From NCBI GenBank assembly GCA_020796225.1, contig CM036760.1, forward strand, positions 4,706,501 through 4,770,500: a stretch of 64,000 bases of DNA, written 5' to 3'. The notes under the pieces are model-generated. The model was not told the DNA's origin. It made no database searches and worked only from the letters and a program-made list of their open reading frames with translations. Of the stretch, positions 38,286 to 51,049 are shown one piece after another. Every line of letters starts with the position of its first letter. Position 1 is the first letter of the stretch. The stretch is from Arion vulgaris. Lineage: Eukaryota; Mollusca; Gastropoda; Stylommatophora; Arionidae. Made by a program: the position numbers and the translations under genes.

Positions 38286-38739
38286 GTGTCTTCCTAACTC
38301 CGGTTGGGGGTCTTTATCCTAAACCAACTCATGCAGTCTTCATATCTTTAGCTATCTCTTGCTGCTCTTCCCATGTCTTCCATATATCGTTAATCCCTTG
38401 CTCCATTTCCTTTTTTTCCTTCCCCACTTTCGTTTCCTCTGTGGGTTCCAGTAAAGAGTCCTCCTTGGTATAATCTTCTCATATTTTCTCAAGATGTGTT
38501 TTATCAAGCCTCATATAACTAGGATTTGTCTCGTTGTCTCCATAAGCTAAATATTTGTGAACCTATCATACCATCTCAATCGCTCTATTCTGCATAGACA
38601 CCACTCGATGAACGTTTAGATTGTTCTGTAAACTGTGTATTAACATTACAATACTGTATCACTCTTCTTCGGCATCTGTGGTGGGCGTATGTAGCTTAGA
38701 CGTAGTGAGCTCGATCTGAGATCTGAGTAACACAAGAGT

Positions 38740-39185
38740 TCTTTCTTTCTCGAATCCTGTATCCCTCACAGCGTCAGGTCAAGAAGAGATTTCTAAAACG
38801 GGCCCTTGTATGCGATTCTTAGATAGTCTCTTTCGTCGCCTCTGTTATCTCTGAGGTAAATCTTTTGCGTGGCCGGCCTTTTGCTTTGTACCCATTGTAT
38901 CGGGGCAGAATTGCTCTTTGAGGTGTACTGTCTGATGGTAATCTGTTTATGTGGCCGAACCATTTAATTTGTTGTTTCTTGATGAAGTCTAGTACTGATG
39001 TTGTACCCACTTTTTTCCTGATGTTTTCATTTCTCAACCGGTCTCTTCTTATTACACCCAGCATTCAGTGTAGACACTTCATCTCTGTTGTGACTAGTTT
39101 TCTTCTATCATTTGTTGTCAGTGTCCCGGTTTGGCACTGGTAACATAATGTGGGGAGAAAGATTATGTTGAACATTGCTCTTTTG
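38740..39185 (-). mobile_element. LINE family M RT C-terminal fragment
   Basis: An 81-codon minus frame: MLGVIRRDRLRNENIRKKVG, then FIKKQQIKWFGHINRLPSDS and KAKGRPRKRFTSEITEATKE. The best-preserved M copy. Confidence 0.88.
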
Positions 39186-39649
39186 TGTTCACAAGAGTTC
39201 CTGGTTCAAATGTCGCGGCGGGCAGTTTAAACGTCAATTTGTTCTTAGTATCACCACACCCTACCCACAGTTATCTCTCTAGACCTTGTGTGGTCTGAAC
39301 TACCTCAAATTTGTATATTTCCTTACATACCGTTATATGAAATTGTCGAAGTGGAATAAAAGTGTGGGAGCTTTATTTCTTATGTAATATCTACATAACA
39401 GGTTAGAGAAGTAGAGACTTACGTTCTTGCTAATATCTACAAAACAGTGCAGATTTTTCCTATAGAAAATACCCACACCATCTACTAATGTTAAAAGTAT
39501 AAAAAATGCAATCAAACATGAAAGTTTATAACTGAAATTTTATGAACCCGAAGTTGTGAGAATGCATGATCGACTAAACATGTTGGAAGTCAGTAATGAG
39601 ATGTAAAAAAAATGTTGTATGAATCTCTTTGGTAATAAAATACAAAACA

Positions 39650-40400
39650 ATCTTTGAACATAACTATCTTGGTCTCACAGACCGCACAAAGATCCATGAT
39701 AACATTAAAGACACAGAAGGGGGAACAAGTAAAGATGTCAAGATAAGAATACAAAAGCTAGGAAACTGTATTGAGTAATATATAGAAGTTAAAGAAGATT
39801 AAAACAAATACAAAGCTGAGAATCATTTAATAAAATGTGAAGTCAGTGCTGTTGTATTTCTCGAAAACATGGAAGACAACAAAGGAAACTATTAAAAAAC
39901 TACAGACCTTCATAAATAGATGTTTACGTAGAATAGAGGAACTGAGATGGTATGATAAGATTACAAACGAGGAACTCAGAGAAAGAACTAAGCAGATACC
40001 AGTGGGAAAAGACCTAAGGAAGAGACAGTGACAATGGTTAGGACACACATTGAAAAAGATATAAGGAAGAGACAGTGACAATGGTTAGGACGCACATTGA
40101 AAAAGACTTAAGGAAGAGACAGTGACAATGGTTAGGACATACATTGAAAAAGATCTAAGGAAGAGACGGTGACAATGGTTAGGACACACATTGAAAAAGA
40201 CAACCGTAGTATTGCAAGACATGCACTGTTTGGTAATCAACAGGTAAAGAGAAGTAGAGAAAAGCCTAGAAATACCCAGAGAAAACAACTGGAAACTAAT
40301 ATTTAACGGCATTGAAAGAATTGAAGGGATGGCAAGAGAGAGAAGGGCAGGACACATTTTGTTGAAGACCTGTGCTCATGTAGGAGTTGAAATGGGAAGA
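39650..40400 (+). mobile_element. LINE family K RT C-terminal fragment with tandem duplication
   Basis: Reads KTWKTTKETIKKLQTFINRC and LRWYDKITNEELRERTKQIP. Bases 40010-40205 contain 4 tandem copies of a roughly 50-bp piece (GGAAGAGACAGTGACAATGG TTAGGAC). Confidence 0.82.
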
Positions 40401-40714
40401 AAAATGAGATATAACAACAATGTGTTATATATCTCTTTGGTAATAAGGTACAAAACAATCTTTGAACATAATTATCTTGATCTCACTAACCGCACAATGA
40501 GATAGCCACATTAATATTCGCTCAAACAAAGTCAAATAAGTTCTTCCGTTCTTTATAATATATAAATACTTTCTCCTGATTTAAAGAATACACAGATTTT
40601 CACATGGCTTTAGCTTCTTGCGGCTACTTCGTCTAAATAGGCGGCTGAAGAATCTTCTTGGGCCCTTCAGCGCTCGTCTCCGGTCTTTCCTATCATCTGA
40701 TTTGTGCTCTTTAC

Positions 40715-40861
40715 CAGGAAATGAAATAGTTGTAAATGGTATGCGCATGTGCAGGCGTATCTGGGTCAAGATTCCGACCAATAGCTCATCGACGTAGTGG
40801 TTGAGGGCAGCAGAAATCTCTGTGTATTTGCAATCGTATGTCTCTGCCACAAGTCTGGCTT
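40715..40861 (-). CDS. Probable exon of an unidentified secreted protein (group-7-allergen/BPI-like helix?)
   Basis: On the minus strand an acceptor CTTCTTGCAG leads into a phase-1 exon of 48 full codons ending at donor GTAAAG (phase 1). The peptide runs ARLVAETYDCKYTEISAALN then HYVDELLVGILTQIRLHMRI and PFTTISFP: an amphipathic helix followed by a short Pro segment. This resembles the N-terminal helix of the group-7 allergen/BPI-type lipid-binding fold, but only by eye. Past the donor the frame stays open (40581) in an Arg/Lys-rich run that looks non-coding. No partner exon was found on either side. Confidence 0.4.
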
Positions 40862-41439
40862 CTGCAAGAAGATAGAGTCACATATTAGATTGAGTTTTCT
40901 AATATTTCTAATTCTCATAACAATTATATGTTATATAGATTTATAAACTAAGTGAATACGGTTTTCAATTTTACAAGACTCGTACATATGGTACATGTTT
41001 CTAGATTGATTAATTGATAACTAAAACCAACATCGTTGCACTTTGGTGGATAACCATGTGTGCTCCTATCTCTTTTTACACATGAATATCTCAGCTGCAG
41101 TGCACCAACTCAGTAGCACCTCTCTGAACACAGAAGATGGTATAGGAAGCTCAGAATAAATAACAGGAGCAAAGTTAGCATTCATCCACATCATTTAGCT
41201 ATTTTTTTGTCGGAACATGTCTTCTACGACAACAGTTCTAAGTACCACCTCCCTTTCCCTCATTCGTGATGTGCACGGCGTCTACTGCTACCCATTTCTA
41301 GTTTTGGAGATTTAAAAAAAATTAGTTTTTAGTCAAATATGTTCCTTTTAGAACAGAGATTTTTCATCTGACAACATCTGTGATGTTTGGTGTGTTAAAC
41401 ACAGTCTCAATTTCCTCTTTTGTTTTCTATCCTATGCGT

Positions 41440-41560
41440 GAAAATAGTCTTGTGGTCGAAAAAACGCTGTTGTTTTTGTACGTTGTAAAACTAAATTACT
41501 TTGTTTTTACGTGTTTCGTCTTTACTACATAGTTTTACTGCAGTTTTCCATTTTTATCGA
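41440..41560 (+). mobile_element. Interspersed repeat R
   Basis: Shares TTGTGGTCGAAAAAACGCTG and ACTACATAGTTTTACTGCAG with 14970. Confidence 0.65.
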
Positions 41561-41849
41561 TAATAAATGTTTACTTCGCCCGCTTTAGCGATCAGATTTC
41601 AAGAGAACAAACCAATGTTCAGTTTGTTACAGTTTTTTTTTAAAATACAAATTTCCTGTTTTTGCAGACTTTTAAAATTATTTTGTAACCACTCTAGTGC
41701 TTTCTAACCCCACACTTCCTTTTTCACTGGAGAAATCGTCAACTTCTGAAGGATACTAAATTTATTATTAACTTTACTATTGTTATTATTAGAAGTGGTA
41801 TTGCAATCGTTATATGCCGCCCGCGTCTCCAGAACCAACAGTCAGATCC

Positions 41850-42465
41850 GACCTAATATATAAATACAATGTGCAGCACTGGTCTTGGTTCACTGCTAAC
41901 AACAGATGGAAATGGGATGAAGGAAATTAAAAGAAAAACAAACATGGCTTTAAAAAAAATTAAACTATTCAAAACAGTATGGAACGGAACTGATAAGAAA
42001 AAAGATCAGAATACTAAGAGCATGCATATTCCCAGTGGCAACGTATGGGTGTGAAGCATGGACATTAAATAAAGCAGGGGAAAAACACATATGTTCTTTT
42101 GAATATAAGTGTTACAGAAGAGTCCTTCGTATATCTTGGACAGAGAAGAGAATAAATAGATATATCCAGAAAGAACTCAAAATCAAAGAAAACTGGCTGA
42201 TGCTACAAATAAGAAAGAAAATTGATATATTTTGGACATATAAAAAGACATGAAGGGCTGGAGAAGACCATCATGGAAGGAGGCATACCGGCAAAGAGAA
42301 GAAGAGGAAGACCACGTAGAAGATGGATTCATGATGTAACTGATGGTTTGAACATGACGGCTGCAGAGGAAGGACATCTAGCCTATGAGAGAGAGAAATT
42401 CCGGAGAACTGTTGGGGTGGCAAAGTTCTGCTCAGGACAAGCTATTTGATGATAATGATGATATC
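41850..42465 (+). mobile_element. LINE family G RT C-terminal fragment, longest copy
   Basis: Encodes LLTTDGNGMKEIKRKTNMAL, ATYGCEAWTLNKAGEKHICS, RVLRISWTEKRINRYIQKEL and EGGIPAKRRRGRPRRRWIHD, with two frameshifts, ending in GATGATAATGATGAT. RTE-like C-terminus. Confidence 0.9.
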
Positions 42466-42499
42466 ACTGATCTAGCTAGTCCCATCCGTCATTGTCATG

Positions 42500-43160
42500 T
42501 ATTGTAGTAGGTCATGCAAAATTAAAACAAAACCAAGACAGGAATAAAGGAGGTGGACACATTTACATATCTGGGAAGTGTTATCAACATTCAAGGCAAC
42601 CAGATAAAGATGTCATGGTTAGAATACAAAGGCAAGATCAAACTTTGCCATTCTGAAGAACATATGGAGTTCAAGAATGATCAGGAATAAAACTAAGATA
42701 ATGATATTTAACTCAAATGTTAAGGATTTCCTTCTATATGGAGCTGAGACATGGAAAACAACTAAGAGGAACACCAAAAAGTTGCAGACATTCATCAATA
42801 GATGCCTGCCCAGGATACTCCATCTGTGATGGTATGACAGGACTACAAACAGGAAACTCTGGGATAGAACAGAACAACGACAGGTGGAACAAGAAGCAGA
42901 AGGTGGCGATGGATAGGACATACACTGAAACCCTAACAGCATCACGAGACTGGTTCTTCGATGGAACCCCCAGGGTAATAGAAGTAGAGGAAGATCCAGA
43001 AACACCTGGAGACGGAAGTTGGATATGGAATGCAAGAGAATGGGGATAGAATGGAAAGATCTGGAAAAGATGGCCTTGGATATGCGAGCATGGAAGGCCT
43101 TGGTTGCGGACCTGTTCTTCCCTAAGGGTGAATGGTTAAGAAGAAGAAGTAGAAGAAGAA
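42500..43160 (+). mobile_element. LINE family K RT C-terminal fragment
   Basis: TYTSGSVI-like start, then ETWKTTKRNTKKLQTFINRC, and at the end RMGIEWKDLEKMALDMRAWK. Several frameshifts. Related to 39650 and 46885. Confidence 0.85.
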
Positions 43161-44129
43161 GAAATGAATGTCTACAAAAACTCAAATATATCAACCAACA
43201 ATTTTGGTAGGAAAGTGGATGATATGAGTAGAAATGCTAGAACAATCAAATCAATATTCAAACATATCTTAGGTGTGGGAGGGAACTTCTATGTTGAAGA
43301 TAGAATTCACACAATTATTATCATTTCCTATTACCCATCGTCCATGTCTATGTGTAGGATAGAGTGCGCTGACGGAAAATTAATTTCACAGCTTGTATCT
43401 GACTATTTCGATCAGTATTTCATTAACATCACTCTAGCCTGCTCATACATCATCTAACTGCGACTCTCTACTCAGACATTGTTGAAGAGAGCGTTAATCA
43501 AGCCAGTCGTTCATGAATAGTCTACTGCTGTGCTTTCAGTTCCACAAAATCCGAATGAAGTCTTTGATGTATTACATGGTGGATTAATTAATCATGTCGA
43601 GTGAGACAAATGGGTGTTATTTCGTTTTCTCTGAAGTGTCTTTTCTGATAAAGTGTAAATCCACATTAATGTGTCCATTAATTTAAAGGATATACTGTGG
43701 GTCTAAGCAGGACCGTACCATGCTATGATACAGAGAGGTGACCGTATCAGGCGTCACAGTAAAGGGTGGGACGGCACAGCAACAAAAATCAAAATTAACA
43801 TTGAAGGTTATTTAAAAAAAATAAAAATTAAAAAAAAAAAGATTTATGGGATGGCATTTCGAAGACTTGTACTGAGAATCAAACTGAGAAAATATACCGC
43901 ACGGTCCAGGGTCTAAGGGCGAGATCATAAGTGTTTCTGAATCACTGAATAAGAATAAGGTCTAAACTAGGCTGTCACATTTGTTCATGATCACAGCAGT
44001 CTGGAACGGTCCATAGATGATCCGATCTCCTAGCGAATATCTTTGGTTATTAGTAAGTGGTTAATGAACTGACATCAAAGGACAGACCCATAGGTGCTTA
44101 GTCTCCCATAACAGATTTCGATGGGTTCA

Positions 44130-44680
44130 TAGTGCATATGTACGGTTCCAACTTCAATGCAACGGGTCACCCCATAATTGCTCCGTTCCTGTGCCAACGA
44201 AAATCACACGAAATGCTAACAACTGTCTCCTGTAGTGTGAATTACTTCCAAAATGAAACACCCGTACTTCCACAAAAAATAACCTGTACCTCACATAAAA
44301 TGCATATGGCCGTCGCTAAAGTGTCAACACAAAACTGTTCATCACTTATTTGCAATTTATGTCGAAAGGAATATCAATCACAACAAAATCCAGCTTTCTG
44401 CACACGCAATATCACTGCATACGGCAGATTGAACCGGGTCGTCATAACCGCTGTCCGCCCTTTTCGGTATACTCCCCACAAACGCACGGTCGACACAGCA
44501 AAAAGCATTCCATGTAACATTAATAGCTCACAGCGTTGCTCAGGCACTAACTCAGTAGCTCGGCAAACGAAACCGGAAAATATCAACCAAATATGGTGGA
44601 AATGCGTTATCATTCTCGTGTCCAGAATCAAACAGTACTTACTCTGAATAGCCCTCCCACATTCCGTCATTCTGGCCAGA
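44130..44680. mobile_element. Unclassified interspersed repeat U, long copy
   Basis: About 530 bases shared with 56325-56830 (GCTTTCTGCACACGCAATAT, TCACAGCGTTGCTCAGGCAC). A 171-codon frame has no known motif and is not conserved in the second copy. Confidence 0.75.
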
Positions 44681-44684
44681 TTTA

Positions 44685-45075
44685 GAAGGTATGCATACTG
44701 ATGGTTCCTGTGGCTAGCTGGTTAAATACACTTCTCTCTCTCTGCCCCTCAAGCATGCGTTCCTACTCGTGCAACGTGTAATTCAAAACTCCCTAAATCG
44801 CTCTATTAATTCAACGTCTATTCAAGTCTCCTCATTTAACAGTAGATCGCCAAGAGACCTAAGAACTTCACCCTTATCTTAAATTCCCCAACAATCGATG
44901 CTTTCAATGTAAACATGCCCGCTCTCTCGTTGCCGTGAACGCCCGCATGACCAGGACAGTAGATTCACGTGAACCGCGGTAGGTTTGAAACTTCTACAGA
45001 CGACATCCATTCATACCACAACCTGCCATTCGGGATCTTCCAAAGCATCTTTATCAGAGTATGATGACTAATCAC
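44685..45075 (-). mobile_element. LINE (RNase H type) fragment
   Basis: Matches 34320-34690 (GGTAATACGGCTGG-like GTATGCATACTGATGGTTCC and CAGGACAGTAGATTCACGTG). Confidence 0.7.
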
Positions 45076-45084
45076 ACCCGTTCT

Positions 45085-46535
45085 ATGTTGATAAATAATA
45101 TATCATGTGTCTCTAACAAAACGTTCATGTATACCAGTTTCAATTTTCCGTACCACTTCCTCCACACTAGATACATAATATATCTTGTGTCTCTAACAAA
45201 ACGTTCATGTATACCAGTTTCAATTTTCCGTACCACTTCCTCCACACTAGATACATAATATATCTTGTGTCTCTAACAAAACGTTCATGTATACCAGTTT
45301 CAATTTTCCGTACCACTTCCTCCACACTAGATACATAATATATCTTGTGTCTCTAACAAAACGTTCATGTATACCAGTTTCAATTTTCCGTACCACTTCC
45401 TCCACACTAGATACATAATATATCTTGTGTCTCTAACAAAACGTTCATGTATACCAGTTTCAATTTTCCGTACCACTTCCTCCACACTAGATACATAATA
45501 TATCTTGTGTCTCTAACAAAACGTTCATATATACCAGTTTCAATTTTCCGTACCACTTCCTCCACACTAGATACATAATATATCTTGTGTCTCTAACAAA
45601 ACGTTCATATATACCAGTTTCAATTTTCCGTACCACTCCCTCCACACTAGATACATAATATATCTTGTGTCTCTAACAAAACGTTCATATATACCAGTTT
45701 CAATTTTCCGTACCACTTCCTCCACACTAGATACATAATATATCTTGTGTCTCTAACAAAACGTTCATATATACCAGTTTCAATTTTCCGTACCACTTCC
45801 TCCACACTAGATACATAATATATCTTGTGTCTCTAACAAAACGTTCATATATACCAGTTTCAATTTTCCGTACCACTTCCTCCACACTAGATACATAATA
45901 TATCTTGTGTCTCTAACAAAACGTTCATGTCTACCAGTTTCAATTTTCCGTACCACTTCCTCCACACTAGATACATAATATATCTTGTGTCTCTAACAAA
46001 ACGTTCATGTATACCAGTTTCAATTTTCCGTACCACTTCCTCCACACTAGATACATAATATATCTTGTGTCTCTAACAAAACGTTCATGTATACCAGTTT
46101 CAATTTTCCGTACCACTTCCTCCACACTAGATACATAATATATCTTGTGTCTCTAACAAAACGTTCATATATACCAGTTTCAATTTTCCGTACCACTTCC
46201 TCCACACTAGATACATAATATATCTTGTGTCTCTAACAAAACGTTCATATATACCAGTTTCAATTTTCCGTACCACTTCCTCCACACTAGATACATAATA
46301 TATCTTGTGTCTCTAACAAAACGTTCATGTCTACCAGTTTCAATTTTCCGTACCACTTCCTCCACACTAGATACATAATATATCTTGTGTCTCTAACAAA
46401 ACGTTCATGTATACCAGTTTCAATTTTCCGTACCACTTCCTCCACACTAGATACATAATATATCTTGTGTCTCTAACAAAACGTTCATGTATACCAGTTT
46501 CAATTTTCCGTACCACTTCCTCCATACTAGATACG
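45085..46535 (+). repeat. 80-bp satellite, about 18 copies
   Basis: Period exactly 80 bp: ACATAATATATCTTGTGTCT, CTAACAAAACGTTCATGTAT, ACCAGTTTCAATTTTCCGTA, CCACTTCCTCCACACTAGAT. Copies are 97-100 percent identical and differ mainly at GTAT/ATAT/GTCT. Confidence 0.97.
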
Positions 46536-46689
46536 AATTTTGTTTCCGAAAAGTATTCGTCCTCTACATCTTCGAACATTCCATATCGACCGCTTGTTAA
46601 ACCACTCTTTGTGATTTGTATGTAATCTGAGCCTAGGAGCGGTTGTACGTTATGCCAGGTATGCGCCTACAAGTAGGCCAGCACAATCG

Positions 46690-46835
46690 ATTTCTGCAAC
46701 GTTTTTTTATTTACTAGGGTAGCTTCCGTAGATCCCTACCTCAGTCGCTTCTTACGACATGCATTGTAGGTCACAGTGTTACTATTCTTTGCTCCCTTGC
46801 GAGCCATGGCAACACACGGGCGACTTGTCAAGCAG
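46690..46835 (+). mobile_element. Interspersed repeat T copy
   Basis: TTATTTACTAGGGTAGCTTC, TCGCTTCTTACGACATGCAT, shared with 60205-60325. Confidence 0.65.
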
Positions 46836-46884
46836 AGATACAAATGTACACAGAGCTATATAACAATCAGCAACTACATACAAA

Positions 46885-47465
46885 CCCTTTATAACTGAAT
46901 AGAACAGAGGAGCTGAGATTGTATGATAAGATTACAAACTCAGAGAAAAAAACTAAGCTGATACCAGTGGAGAAAGAGGTAAGGAAGAGACGCTGGCGAT
47001 GTATACGATACACAGTAAGAAGACCTACTGGAAACATTGCAAAACAGGTACTGTTTTGGAACCGCAGGAAAATGAAGTAGAGGAAGGTCTAGATACACCT
47101 GGAGATCCGTCTGCCCAGCGTGTTCGTAGCGCGTTGGACTACGGGTGACTATCCCTCTGTGTGTGCGGGTTCAATTCCGATGGATGGCAGAAAAAGCCAC
47201 AGATTCCCCAGATTTACGGTGCTCGTGGCACCGAACCGAAGAGTTACGATGTCCATGGCACCGAGCCGAAGAGCTGAAAAGCTCAAATGCTTCTGGATCG
47301 GGGAAAAAAATATATACCTGGAGAAGATAGCTGAAGGCTGATATTAAAAGCATAGATAAAACATTGAACGAATTGGAAGGAGTGACAGGAGAGAGGAAGA
47401 GCTGGAAGAAGTATGTCGAAGACCTGTGCTCCGTTGGGAGTTGAAAGAAGAAAACGAGGAACAAG
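46885..47465 (+). mobile_element. LINE family K fragment split by SINE A
   Basis: GAGATTGTATGATAAGATTA to about 47105 and GATATTAAAAGCATAG.. to 47465 are two halves; SINE A lies between, next to AGATACACCTGGAGAT / ATATACCTGGAGAAGAT, a likely target duplication (ACCTGGAGA). Confidence 0.72.
47106..47310 (+). mobile_element. SINE family A copy 6
   Basis: Full-length, with GCGTTGGACTACGGGTGAC and GGGTTCAATTCC. ACCTGGAGA occurs on both sides. Confidence 0.88.
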
Positions 47466-47954
47466 AACTACCTACAAAACCCAGCTCTAAAGTTAGAAAG
47501 CAACACAAAAAACCACATCATCTTTAGCCAGCGCACGAACAGGAAACTGTTGACGACATTCCCATCTCCACAAAATTAATCTACTCAAATTGAACAATGC
47601 ACAGACGAAATGACTTGAGAACGTATTCTGTAAACAAGTCGACTATTTCATGACTTGAAGTCGCAAACCTGGTCCCGTTAAACAAATTTGAAGAAGAAAA
47701 TGATGGTGCACGTGCGAGGACTTCCTGCTGACAATTGGATTCATGGAAACAGCTCATCTCGCTGCTTGATCAGGAACGCAAAGAGAGATAGAGAGATCTG
47801 AATATAAGAAACTGATCTGAGAAGAAGAAGAATATCCATGTCGTTTAACAAATTTCTGCACCACTTTGTTTCCCCATATTCTCGGGAGAACATCAAAAGT
47901 TGACATTTTTTAAAAACACAGAACAAAACTAGTCACGACAGTGATGAAGTGTCT

Positions 47955-49145
47955 ACATAAAGTGATGTGATACACACTAATAGACAGATACAGAGATGAA
48001 GTGTCTACATAACAGTATGATAGCGTATACACACTAATAGACAGATACATAAAGTCATGTGATACACACTAATAGACAGATACATAAAGTCATGTGATAC
48101 ACACTAATAGACAGATACATAAAGTCATGTGATACACACTAATAGACAGATACATAAAGTCATGTGATACACACTAATAGACAGATACATAAAGTCATGT
48201 GATACACACTAATAGACAGATACATAAAGTCATGTGATACACACTAATAGACAGATGCATAAAGTCATGTGATACACACTAATAGACAGATGCATAAAGT
48301 CATGTGATACACACTAATAAACAGATACATAAAGTCATGTGATACACACTAATAGACAGATACATAAAGTCATGTGATACACACTAATAGACAGATACAT
48401 AAAGTCATGTGATACACACACTAATAGACAGATACATAAAGTCATGTGATACACACTAATAGACAGATACATAAAGTCATGTGATACACACTAATAGACA
48501 GATACATAAAGTCATGTGATACACACTAATAAACAGATACATAAAGTCATGTGATACACACTAATAGACAGATACATAAAGTCATGTGATACACACTAAT
48601 AGACAGATACATAAAGTCATGTGATACACACTAATAGACAGATACATAAAGTCATGTGATACACACTAATAGACAGATACATAAAGTCATGTGATACACA
48701 CTAATAGACAGATACATAAAGTCATGTGATACACACTAATAGACAGATACATAAAGTCATGTGATACACACTAATAGACAGATACATAAAGTCATGTGAT
48801 ACACACTAATAGACAGATACATAAAGTCATGTGATACACACTAATAGACAGATACATAAAGTCATGTGATACACACTAATAGACAGATACATAAAGTCAT
48901 GTGATACACACTAATAGACAGATACATAAAGTCATGTGATACACACTAATAGACAGATACATAAAGTCATGTGATACACACTAATAGACAGATACATAAA
49001 GTCATGTGATACACACTAATAGACAGATACATAAAGTCATGTGATACACACTAATAGACAGATACATAAAGTCATGTGATACACACTAATAGACATGATG
49101 ATAACATAAAGTCATGTGATACACACACTAATAGACAGATACAGA
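47955..49145 (+). repeat. 35-bp satellite, about 31 copies
   Basis: Unit CATAAAGTCATGTGATACAC plus ACTAATAGACAGATA, nearly identical throughout; both edges decay. Confidence 0.97.
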
Positions 49146-49364
49146 AATGATAACACTTAGACAGAAAAAAGTCATGTGGTACAACTAATAGACAGATACT
49201 TCATCAAGTAACAGTGAACACAGTCACATATGACAGATCATATAAGTTGATTGATCACTAATTGACGATACATAAGTCATTGATAAATTGGATACAGAAT
49301 GATTGCATCGGAAAAAGTGATTTTTGAATTTAAGTTCAGTTAAACTCAATTGTTGGTCATAATT

Positions 49365-49634
49365 GATTGATTGATGATTGATTGATTGAGTATTGAATGA
49401 TTGAATGATTGACGATTGAGTTGATTTTGGTAACTTTATTGATTGACTAATTGATTGATTGATTGACTGATTGATTGATTGATTGACTGACTGATTGATT
49501 GATTGATTGATTGACTATTGATTGATTGATTGAATTGATTGATTGATTGACTGACTGGAAATTTAATTGACTGATTGATTGATTGAATTGATTGATTGAC
49601 TTGAAAATTGATTGATTGATTGATGTGATTTGAA

Positions 49635-49682
<48 letters not shown>
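49365..49682 (+). repeat. (GATT)n tract grown from a retroelement tail
   Basis: About 300 bases of GATT units with interruptions, directly joined to the reversed family D element whose tail is (TCAA)n elsewhere. Confidence 0.92.
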
Positions 49683-49684
<2 letters not shown>

Positions 49685-50095
49685 AAGACCATCATCATTG
49701 CACTTCGGTGAACAGCCATGTGTACTCCGATCTTTTTCTTACAAAGAAAAATCTCAGCTGCAGTGCACGAACTCTGTAGCAACAGCGAGGGTCCCCGATA
49801 TAATTTTGAAAATGGTAAAGAATTTTTTTTCTCTAATTTTGTCTGGGCAGCGGCTTTCCAGCCTGTTCTTCTAGATTTTGAACTGTCAAGGGTTCTTTGA
49901 CGTGCTCAAATTGAGCACGGGACCTACGTTTTATCGTCCGTCTCCGATAAGACTAGGAACTCGATCTCACCTACACTGAGATGATGGATCTCTGAAAAAA
50001 TAACCAGATTCCTCCAGTAGGGAGCGAACCTGGTACCTTTGACACAAGAGACAAGCACCTAGCCTCTACGTCACAGAGACACCTACATCAGTAGA
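49683..50095 (-). mobile_element. SINE-like family D copy
   Basis: Reverse of 10980-11425: CATCATCATTGCACTTCGGT, GCTGCAGTGCACGAACTC, ACGTTTTATCGTCCGTCTCC, and the tRNA-like head near 50020-50090. Confidence 0.8.
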
Positions 50096-50109
50096 TTAAA
50101 GGGTTTTTA

Positions 50110-50335
50110 AACCTAAGGATTGACTTCATTGCACCGGGTTTTATCCGATGTGGCTCGGTCCCTCTCCTCAGTAATTGCCGAGCGTATTGCACAAATCATG
50201 AACTCCGTAGCTCCAGCAACAATCCTAGGGGTCTCTGGAAAAAAACTGCACTCGTGAACAGAACGGCGCGGTCCGGATTCAAACCCACGACTTTCGACTC
50301 GCAAGCAAAGGGCTTAACCACTTAGCCACAGAGAC
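50110..50335 (-). mobile_element. tRNA-derived SINE family C copy
   Basis: On the minus strand the head reads GTCTCTGTGGCTAAGTGGTT AAGC (A-box TGGCTAAGTGG) and GTGGGTTTGAATCCGG (B-box). The body resembles 55090-55290. Confidence 0.8.
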
Positions 50336-50339
50336 CCCC

Positions 50340-50560
50340 GAAGAAGATTACGAAGTAGATTACCAACAGACAGTGCGCTTCTTATGGCAAAGCTACGTGG
50401 TGGATGTAGAGTTAAAGGTCGGCCACGCATACGAGGGATAAGAGAAATAACAGTCAGTGAAACAATCCATATGCGAATCGCGCATTAGAGAGAGTTCTAG
50501 AAATTACTTCTTATCCAGATTCTGTGTTGCAACCCAGGATTAGGAGAAGAGCAAGGAAAT
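50340..50560 (+). mobile_element. LINE family M 3' fragment
   Basis: AGATTACCAACAGACAGTGC and TTAAAGGTCGGCCACGCATA match M; coding is broken. Confidence 0.65.
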
Positions 50561-51049
50561 AAAGATAGAGAGCACAATTAACAAGCCAGCTACAGGGTGT
50601 TCAAGATAATTGCAACCCCATTGACAAATCGAAAGTTGCCAGATAATCTATCGCGTTGTGTTTATTTACTATTTAAACCGGTTCTGACTAGCTTGTCCTA
50701 TGTCACATTTGTTCATCACCCCTTCCTGCACTACAATTACACACCATCACACAACCTTGACCTATACTACGTCATAACTGAACCTTCTCATTTCCATACA
50801 TATATGCCAGATTAGCTCCATTCATAGGCTGCTTTTAAGTTGAACACCCTGTAGAAGCAGAAAGAAGCTAACATCAAGAAAACTTAAAGAGATGAAGAAG
50901 ACACGAAAAGAGAAAAATGCGTAGGTACATGAGAAAAGCAAGAATACAATTGGGTACCCTAACTCGTGTTACTTACTTCATACCTACTTTGTGTTACCAG
51001 AGCCAAACATGGACAATTAACAACGCGCAGTAGCAAAAAAAGTATTTTC

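Noticed and set aside
40581..40714. Arg/Lys-rich extension of the minus-strand exon as coding
   Set aside because: Begins right at a consensus-like donor (GTAAAG) and is low complexity; treated as intron.
44132..44647. 171-codon plus frame
   Set aside because: Lies in repeat U; the copy at 56325 does not keep the frame.
48000..49145. CRISPR-like regular array
   Set aside because: Whole unit repeats with no unique spacers, and the window is animal DNA.
50295..50335. Genuine tRNA gene with good A and B boxes (minus strand)
   Set aside because: No matching acceptor stem and it runs straight into a SINE body; same for 51180-51230 and 47120-47180.
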